Origin: Anaerorhabdus furcosa
GTDB lineage: Bacteria > Bacillota_I > Bacilli_A > Erysipelotrichales > Erysipelotrichaceae
DNA: 64,000 nt
Reading direction: 5' to 3'
NCBI RefSeq assembly: GCF_900167375.1
Contig: NZ_FUWY01000006.1
Location: forward strand, 1-64,000
Both the position numbers and the translations under genes were made by a program. This document shows, piece by piece, positions 57,852 to 64,000 of the stretch; the stretch's first letter is position 1, and each line of letters starts with the position of its first letter. The notes beneath the pieces were generated by a model. That model saw only the letters and a program-made list of their open reading frames with translations, searched no databases and was not told the origin of the DNA.

Positions 57852-59185
57852 GTCAAGCGGTTGTAAAAGTTAGTACACTTGTCAGTTATCTAAAATCGAA
57901 AATTGATCAAGATAACTATTTACAACGTATTCTTGTTTCAGGGGAAATAAGTAATTTTGTACATCATCGAAGTGGACATTGGTATTTTACACTCAAGGAT
58001 GAAGCATCGCGCTTAAGTTGTGTTATGTTTTCATCAAGTGCTTCTCGTAGTAAATACTATCCAAAAGACGGTGACAAAGTTATATTACAAGCTAATACTT
58101 CTGTGTTTGAATCAAGTGGACAGTTGCAGTTGTATGTTACTGGAATCAAACTGGACGGTATTGGAGATTTGCATATTCAATTTGAGTTACTTAAAAAGAA
58201 GTTATTTGAAGAAGGGTATTTTGATGAAAATCATAAATTAGAAATACCAAAATATCCAATGCGTATTGGCCTTATAACAGGAAAAAATACAGCAGCTCGA
58301 GAAGATGTTGTATCTACACTCGCAAGACGTTGGCCAATTGCAGACTTAGTAGAAATCAATACGCTTGTACAAGGTGAAGCAGCATCTGCTCAAATTATCC
58401 AAGCGATTGGAAAAATGGAAAAAGAAGAAGTTGATGTTTTATTACTTGTTCGAGGTGGTGGCTCTATTGAGGATTTATGGGCTTTTAATGATGAGGCTTT
58501 AGCAAAATGTATTTATCACTGTACTATACCCATCATTACAGGAGTAGGTCATGAAATTGATACAACCATTGTGGATTATGTATCGGATTTAAGAGCACCA
58601 ACACCAACGGGAGCTTGCGAGATTGCAACACCTGATCAAGAAGATGTTAAACAAAATTTAGCTCTATTGAAGCAAGCACTGATAAAGCAATGCCGAAGTG
58701 ATGTTGAATTTGAACGAGCACAAGTTAATCGTTTCAAAAACATGACTTGGTTTATATCACCAGGTACACTAGTAGACCAAAGAAAAATGAAGTTAGATTA
58801 TATTTCGAATCGTTTGCAAATTGTATCATACTCATCGCAAAAGAAACGAATTGAATTAGAACAAGTGTCGCAAAACTTTAAATCACTTGTCTCTAAAAAA
58901 TTACATCAAGTTGGATTAGAGGTTCAAACTAAAGCACAATTTATTAATCAAAATGTTATGCAACGCTTTGATAGAGAAAATAAAAAATTAGGAAGTATGA
59001 TTCATTTATTGGATGCCTACTCACCATTAAATGTTTTAAAAAGAGGATATTCAATTACATCAAATTCTAAAGGAATATGTACTTCTGTAAAACAAGTTCA
59101 AGTTGGAGATGAACTGACAGTCCGTTTAACCGATGGAGAACTTATTACAAAAGTAAATCGAAAGGAGTCACGTCATGGCAACTAA
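57848..59185 (+). CDS. xseA: Exodeoxyribonuclease VII large subunit
   Basis: The 445-residue protein has an N-terminal OB-fold (ILVSGEISNFVHHRSGHWYF). The nuclease-type domain has RIGLITGKNTAAREDV, VLLLVRGGGSIEDLWAFNDE and PIITGVGHEIDTTIVDYVSD, and a long helical tail follows. It forms exonuclease VII with XseB. It overlaps nusB by four bases and xseB by 11, so it is cotranslated. Confidence 0.96.
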   Translation: MSQAVVKVSTLVSYLKSKIDQDNYLQRILVSGEISNFVHHRSGHWYFTLKDEASRLSCVMFSSSASRSKYYPKDGDKVILQANTSVFESSGQLQLYVTGIKLDGIGDLHIQFELLKKKLFEEGYFDENHKLEIPKYPMRIGLITGKNTAAREDVVSTLARRWPIADLVEINTLVQGEAASAQIIQAIGKMEKEEVDVLLLVRGGGSIEDLWAFNDEALAKCIYHCTIPIITGVGHEIDTTIVDYVSDLRAPTPTGACEIATPDQEDVKQNLALLKQALIKQCRSDVEFERAQVNRFKNMTWFISPGTLVDQRKMKLDYISNRLQIVSYSSQKKRIELEQVSQNFKSLVSKKLHQVGLEVQTKAQFINQNVMQRFDRENKKLGSMIHLLDAYSPLNVLKRGYSITSNSKGICTSVKQVQVGDELTVRLTDGELITKVNRKESRHGN

Positions 59186-59375
59186 GAAAACATTTGAACA
59201 ATCAATGGAGAGATTAAACATCATTGTTGACTTATTAGAAAAGAATGAACAACCTCTTGATGAGACCATTAAACTGTTTGAAGAAGGTTTAGGTTTAGTA
59301 CAAGAGTGTGATAAGCAGTTAAAAGGTTTTGAAAAGAAAATAGATGAATTAGCAAGTAAGAAGGTAGAAGAATGA
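59175..59375 (+). CDS. xseB: Exodeoxyribonuclease VII small subunit
   Basis: The 66-residue helical protein has FEQSMERLNIIVDLLEKNEQ and FEEGLGLVQECDKQLKGFE, characteristic of XseB. It wraps the large subunit. The start lies 11 bases inside xseA with AAGGAG upstream. Confidence 0.96.
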   Translation: MATKKTFEQSMERLNIIVDLLEKNEQPLDETIKLFEEGLGLVQECDKQLKGFEKKIDELASKKVEE

Positions 59376-60208
59376 AACCAATAGAGATGGAACTTGAAAA
59401 ATCATTGGAAAATTGTGAATCGTCCAAAGTATTAGAAGCAATGAATTACTCACTTCTTGCAGGTGGTAAACGGCTTCGTCCATTACTTTTATTTGAAACA
59501 TGTAAAGCTTATGGTGTTGATACTAATATTGCAAATCCGTTTGCGTGTGCACTTGAAATGATTCATACATATTCTTTAATTCATGATGATTTACCGGCAA
59601 TGGATAATGATGTTTTAAGAAGAGGTAGAAATACATGTCATGTTGAATTTGATGAAGCGACTGCAATTTTAGCTGGAGATGCGTTAAATACCGAAGCTTT
59701 CTATGTGATGAGTCAAGCGATTTGTCGTGATGATCAAAAAATTAAATGTATTGAGATCTTAGCGAATTGTGCAGGAGTTAATGGCATGATTTTAGGACAA
59801 GCTCTAGACATTGAATCGGAGAATAAACAAATATCATGGAATGAACTTGAAAGATTGCATCGCAATAAAACAGGGAAGTTGTTTGCGGCAGCTTTTATGA
59901 TGGCATCCGTTTTAGCGGACGACAAAGTTCATCTACCATTTTGGCAAGAAATAGGTGAGAAGTTGGGTTTGGCTTTTCAAATTCAAGATGATATTTTAGA
60001 TATTACAAAAACAAGTGAAGAATTAGGTAAAAGTAATAGTGATGTAGAAAATCACAAATCAACTAGCGTAACATTATTAGGGATAGAAGAAGCAAATAAG
60101 ATACTTGCAAAACATTTTGATGAAGTTGTTGGAATGATTGAATCATTGGAAATTAATTCTACAGATTTAATACAACTACTCATGAGTATTCGTACTCGTC
60201 AAATGTAG
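59372..60208 (+). CDS. ispA: Polyprenyl (farnesyl/geranyl) diphosphate synthase
   Basis: The 278-residue protein has the aspartate-rich motifs LIHDDLPAMDND (first DDxxxxD type) and FQIQDDILDIT (second), with KRLRPLLLFET. It condenses isopentenyl diphosphate to make short prenyl diphosphates. It sits directly before dxs, so both ends of isoprenoid synthesis are co-expressed. Product chain length is not determinable. Confidence 0.93.
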   Translation: MKPIEMELEKSLENCESSKVLEAMNYSLLAGGKRLRPLLLFETCKAYGVDTNIANPFACALEMIHTYSLIHDDLPAMDNDVLRRGRNTCHVEFDEATAILAGDALNTEAFYVMSQAICRDDQKIKCIEILANCAGVNGMILGQALDIESENKQISWNELERLHRNKTGKLFAAAFMMASVLADDKVHLPFWQEIGEKLGLAFQIQDDILDITKTSEELGKSNSDVENHKSTSVTLLGIEEANKILAKHFDEVVGMIESLEINSTDLIQLLMSIRTRQM

Positions 60209-60218
60209 GAGGCAATTC

Positions 60219-62081
60219 ATGGATATTAATAAAATTCAAAATCCGCTTTTTCTAAAGGATTTAACAATTAAAGAATGCAATACATTAGCGAATGATATTC
60301 GCTCTTTTCTCATTGATTCAGTATCAAAAACAGGTGGTCATTTATCAAGTAATTTAGGTGTGGTTGAATTGACAATTGCTTTACATAAAGTATTTAATAG
60401 TCCTGAAGATAAAATTTTATTTGATGTAGGACATCAAAGTTATATCCATAAAATACTTACAGGAAGAGCGAAAGATTTTAAAACACTACGACAATACAAA
60501 GGAATCTCAGGATTTCAAAAAAGAGAAGAAAGTGACTATGATTGTTGGGAAGCAGGACATAGTTCCACTGTTTTAAGTGCTGCCCTTGGTATGGCAGTAG
60601 CGCGTGATTTAGAGCATAAAACTTACAATGTTATTCCAGTTGTTGGTGATGGAAGTATTGTGTCTGGGATGTCACTTGAGGCATTGAATCAAATTGGCTC
60701 AGAAAACAAAAATATGATTATCATTTTTAATGACAACAACATGTCCATATCACAAAATGTAGGAGCTTTGACTAATGGATTTTCTAAACTTAGAACATCA
60801 AAACCCTACACGAGTTTTAAAACAGATGTAAAAAGTATATTAAAGAAGAATGAAGCTGGTAAAACATTACTTGCTGGTATGAGTGCAATTAAAGACAAAC
60901 TAAAAGATTCAGTTGTTGAAAGCGGTTTGTTTGGAGAATTTGGATTAGAGTATTTGGGACCTGTTGATGGTCATAACATCAAAGATTTAATTCATATCCT
61001 TGAAGCTGCAAAAAAACATGATGGACCAGTTGTTGTTCATGTATTAACACGCAAAGGAAAAGGATACAAACCTTGTGAAAATGACAAATTGGGTAGTTGG
61101 CATGGAGTAGGACCATTTGATGTATTAACAGGTAAATCATTAAGTTCAACACCTGTTGGAAAACTTACTTGGTCAGAAATTCTTTCTGAAACATTATGTC
61201 GTATTGCAAAAACGAATGAAGATGTTGTAGCAATAACACCAGCTATGATTACAGGAAGTAAGTTAGAAAAATTCTTTGCTGCATTTCCTACCCGTAGTTT
61301 TGATTGTGGTATTGCTGAGGAGCATGCGACAACATTTGCTGCAGGGCTTGCAATTGCAGGTAAACGTCCTTACTTATGTATTTATTCATCTTTTTTACAA
61401 CGTGCTTATGATCAAATAAATCATGATATTTGTCGTATGGATTTACCGGTTGTAATTGGAATTGATCGTGCTGGACTAGTAGGGGAAGATGGGTCAACAC
61501 ATCATGGTGTCTTTGATATTTCAATGTTAAAATCCATTCCTAACTTAATTCTTTGTCAACCTAAGGATGGAGATGAAGCACAGCAATTACTTGTGAGTGC
61601 TTTTATGCAAAATCATCCTCTTGCAATACGTTATCCACGGGGAACTGAAGTGTATAAACCAATCACAACATTAGAAGAAATTAAAATGGGAAGTTGGACT
61701 CGATTTAATACATCGGATCGTACTAAGTGTATCGTGATGACCTATGGTCCAGAAGTGGATAAAGTATTAACTAAAATCAAATCAAATGACTTACCAGTAG
61801 AGGTAATTAACTGTAGATTTTTTAAGCCAATTGATGAAGACATGTTAAGACAAATCACAAATGAAAAATGTCCAATTGTCACTTATGAAACGGATATGCT
61901 TGAAGGGGGATTAGCGACAAGTATTCTTGAATGGGCATGTGATCACCATCTACAACTAAATCTAAGTCGTATTGGAATTCAAGATGAATACATTACACAT
62001 GGTTCTTTGAATCAAATTAGAAAAGAAGCAGGAATCGATATTGAAACATTATTCGAAAAGATCGACAAACTTATAAAATAA
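60219..62081 (+). CDS. dxs: 1-deoxy-D-xylulose-5-phosphate synthase
   Basis: The 620-residue protein has the thiamine-diphosphate motif VVGDGSIVSGMSLEALNQIG through NDNNMSIS, the activation His region GHQSYIHKI, and the C-terminal EEHATTFAAGLA and RYPRGTEV. It condenses pyruvate and glyceraldehyde 3-phosphate, the first step of the non-mevalonate isoprenoid pathway. Length matches the family. AGGAGG precedes the ATG. Confidence 0.97.
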   Translation: MDINKIQNPLFLKDLTIKECNTLANDIRSFLIDSVSKTGGHLSSNLGVVELTIALHKVFNSPEDKILFDVGHQSYIHKILTGRAKDFKTLRQYKGISGFQKREESDYDCWEAGHSSTVLSAALGMAVARDLEHKTYNVIPVVGDGSIVSGMSLEALNQIGSENKNMIIIFNDNNMSISQNVGALTNGFSKLRTSKPYTSFKTDVKSILKKNEAGKTLLAGMSAIKDKLKDSVVESGLFGEFGLEYLGPVDGHNIKDLIHILEAAKKHDGPVVVHVLTRKGKGYKPCENDKLGSWHGVGPFDVLTGKSLSSTPVGKLTWSEILSETLCRIAKTNEDVVAITPAMITGSKLEKFFAAFPTRSFDCGIAEEHATTFAAGLAIAGKRPYLCIYSSFLQRAYDQINHDICRMDLPVVIGIDRAGLVGEDGSTHHGVFDISMLKSIPNLILCQPKDGDEAQQLLVSAFMQNHPLAIRYPRGTEVYKPITTLEEIKMGSWTRFNTSDRTKCIVMTYGPEVDKVLTKIKSNDLPVEVINCRFFKPIDEDMLRQITNEKCPIVTYETDMLEGGLATSILEWACDHHLQLNLSRIGIQDEYITHGSLNQIRKEAGIDIETLFEKIDKLIK

Positions 62082-62090
62082 GGGGGACTT

Positions 62091-63746
62091 ATGATAAAAC
62101 ACCTATTTATTAAAGACTTTGTTTTATTCGATCAAATACAACTCGACTTTGAGTCGGGTTTTAGTGCGTTTACAGGAGAAACTGGGGCAGGAAAATCTTT
62201 ACTTATTGATGCGATTGGTTTGCTTCTTGCTGATCGTGCTAGCTCATCGATGATTAAGCATGGAAAAGATAGTGCTTTAATTGAAGGAATATTTGATTTA
62301 TCAAATAATGAGGATGCAATCCAACTTTTATCAAATGAAGGGTTTGATCATTTTGATGAGGTTGTTATATCAAGAGAGTTAAAAAATGATGGTAAGAGTA
62401 CTGCAAAGATTAATTATCGTATAGTTACACTGAATTTATTGAAACAAGTTTTGCAATATGAAATTGATATCCATAGTCAACATGATAATCAATATCTATT
62501 AAATCGTAGTTTTCATATTCGTTTATTGGATCAATACATGCATGATTCAAAATTACCACAAGAAGTTGAATCAAAATACAAAATCTATTCTGCATTGCTT
62601 AGCGAATTAGAACGTGCTAAACAAGAAGATTACAATGAGAATGATTTAGAATATTTCCAATTTCAAGTTAATGAAATTGAGAAAGCCAATTTAGTATTAA
62701 ATGAAGACACAGAGTTAAGTGAACAGGAAAAAATGTATCAATCTATTTCTAAGAATTTAGAAAAATATACAAAGGTATTAGAAATTTATGATGATCAAGT
62801 TCAACCACATTTATATGAGTTAAAGAAAATCTTAGAAACATTGAACGGTGGGAATGAATGCAAAGATTTATTAGAACATACATCAAGTTGTTATTATGAA
62901 TTAGAAGAATCATTTGATGTGTTTAAAAAGTTTTTTGGATCACTTGAAACAAGTGAAATTGATATTGATGCTATCCAAGAGCGTCTATTTGAAATTCAAC
63001 GTCTTAAACATAAGTATGGGCATTCTATCCAAGATATTCTAGATACGAAAGATGAAATACAAGCAAAGATTGATCGTATTCAAAATCGCCAAGAAGTACT
63101 TGAAAAAATGCAACAGGATGTTGATCAAAGTTTGACTGAGTTTAATCAAGTAGCTATGGAGTTATCAAATAAACGTAAAAAATCATCCATTCAATTGGAT
63201 AAAGATATTATGACTCATTTAAAAGATTTGATGTTACCCAATGCTGAATTTAAAACAAGTATTACCGAGGGTAGTCCTTCTAAAACAGGAATAGACAATA
63301 TTGAATTTTTGATTTCTATGAATCCAGGTGAATCACTAAAGCCATTAGCAAAAGTTGCATCTGGAGGAGAATTAAGTCGATTAATGTTAGGTTTAAAAAC
63401 AATCTTTACATCACTTCAAGGAATTCAAACTGTCATCTTTGATGAAATTGATAGTGGTGTTAGTGGACCTGTTGCAACATCAATTGGGCTTAAGATGAGA
63501 GAGTTATCCAAGAGTTCTCAAGTCTTCTCGGTAACTCATTTAGCACCGGTTGCAGCCTGTGCAAGTCATCATTATCACGTTCAGAAAAATCAAGAAAATA
63601 ATTCAACTGATACAGAAGTCATATTACTTAATGAAGATGAAAAAATTAAGCAATTAGCACTTATTGCAAGTGGTGATATCACTTCAGCTAGTTTAGAAGC
63701 AGCAAAAGAATTGTATTTAAAGAGTCAAGTGATGTCGAATGGGTAA
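62091..63746 (+). CDS. recN: DNA repair protein RecN
   Basis: The 551-residue SMC-like protein has Walker [11 protein letters not shown], a central coiled coil (residues about 150-370), signature [18 protein letters not shown] and Walker [13 protein letters not shown]. It holds broken DNA ends for recombination. It follows dxs by nine bases with an AGGGGGA ribosome-binding site. Its end overlaps the dinB start by eight bases. Confidence 0.97.
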   Translation: MIKHLFIKDFVLFDQIQLDFESGFSAFTGETGAGKSLLIDAIGLLLADRASSSMIKHGKDSALIEGIFDLSNNEDAIQLLSNEGFDHFDEVVISRELKNDGKSTAKINYRIVTLNLLKQVLQYEIDIHSQHDNQYLLNRSFHIRLLDQYMHDSKLPQEVESKYKIYSALLSELERAKQEDYNENDLEYFQFQVNEIEKANLVLNEDTELSEQEKMYQSISKNLEKYTKVLEIYDDQVQPHLYELKKILETLNGGNECKDLLEHTSSCYYELEESFDVFKKFFGSLETSEIDIDAIQERLFEIQRLKHKYGHSIQDILDTKDEIQAKIDRIQNRQEVLEKMQQDVDQSLTEFNQVAMELSNKRKKSSIQLDKDIMTHLKDLMLPNAEFKTSITEGSPSKTGIDNIEFLISMNPGESLKPLAKVASGGELSRLMLGLKTIFTSLQGIQTVIFDEIDSGVSGPVATSIGLKMRELSKSSQVFSVTHLAPVAACASHHYHVQKNQENNSTDTEVILLNEDEKIKQLALIASGDITSASLEAAKELYLKSQVMSNG

Positions 63747-64000
63747 AGTTATTTATCATATTGATTTAAATTCTTTCTATGCTTCTGCAGAAGTTTTACT
63801 TGATCCAACTTTAAAAGGAAAGCCTATTGCTGTTGCAGGTCATAGTCGACGAGGTGTAATCTCTACTGCCTCATATGAAGCAAGACAATATGGTGTAAAT
63901 TCAGCAATGCCTACGGCAATGGCTTTGCAGCTTTGTCCAGATCTTATTCTTGTTAATGGACACTCGTCATTTTATCAAGAGTTATCTACTAAATTTATTG
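63739..64000 (+). CDS. dinB: Y-family DNA polymerase (Pol IV type), 5' part
   Basis: The first 87 codons encode [20 protein letters not shown], with the catalytic Asp of [11 protein letters not shown], and [20 protein letters not shown], which is typical of Y-family translesion polymerases. The gene runs past the window edge. ATG 63739 overlaps recN by eight bases. Pol IV is the likely type. Confidence 0.9.
   Translation, partial: MGKVIYHIDLNSFYASAEVLLDPTLKGKPIAVAGHSRRGVISTASYEARQYGVNSAMPTAMALQLCPDLILVNGHSSFYQELSTKFI

Overview
The window is about 64 kb of AT-rich, low-GC Gram-positive (Bacillota) chromosome. Strong AGGAGG-type ribosome-binding sites, sigma-A promoters and dense operons run throughout. 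Gene content and order (truB-ribF, infC-rpmI-rplT with an L20-type leader, nusB-xseA-xseB-ispA-dxs-recN-dinB, a PadR/HAAS/DUF4097 cassette, agr quorum sensing) fit Bacillota and would suit the Erysipelotrichia; the class assignment is inference. I saw no rRNA, tRNA, CRISPR array or prophage.

Layout. 1-1103: 5' part of an IS3-type helper ORF and a small P-loop kinase-like gene. 1103-5757: a heterodimeric ABC exporter, a divergent MerR-type regulator with a textbook 19-bp-spacer promoter, and a small membrane protein. 5859-12457: a compact type VII secretion (T7SS) operon of two WXG100-like proteins, a large lipoprotein, an EssC-type ATPase and a YukD-like protein, without EsaA, EssA or EssB genes. 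12491-23763: an M3 peptidase, a radical SAM/SPASM gene overlapping a TtcA-like gene, truB, ribF, an rRNA m5C methyltransferase, a long RelA/SpoT-like protein, Asp23, infC (AUU start)-rpmI-rplT, and small enzymes and regulators.

23789-26815: an agr locus in the order agrB-agrA-agrC-agrD. The 44-codon agrD gene stands alone behind its own copy of a paired 13-bp direct repeat that also precedes agrB. 26893-39415: a WapA-like RHS polymorphic toxin of 2892 residues with a predicted papain/C39-like cysteine-protease tip, a lipoprotein immunity candidate, an orphan RHS tip followed by a second membrane immunity candidate, a decayed third tip and a DUF443-like membrane protein. 39732-42866: a three-gene module of an SseB-like membrane protein, an HscC-type Hsp70 and a J-domain protein with HPE instead of HPD.

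43115-64000: a SIS-domain sugar-phosphate protein with a divergent GntR/HutC regulator and two matching operators, gltX, the PadR-HAAS-DUF4097 cassette, a B12-type radical SAM protein, an XTP pyrophosphatase, TrmL, an ECF S component, a RidA protein with a cysteine-rich tail, an ABC-F protein, a frameshifted acetyltransferase, and the nusB-to-dinB housekeeping cluster.

How they work together: the accessory interest lies in 5.8-12.5 kb and 23.8-42.9 kb, where secretion machinery, quorum sensing, a polymorphic toxin with displaced cassettes and a dedicated chaperone pair occur. A link between quorum sensing, toxin and chaperones is inferred from position only.
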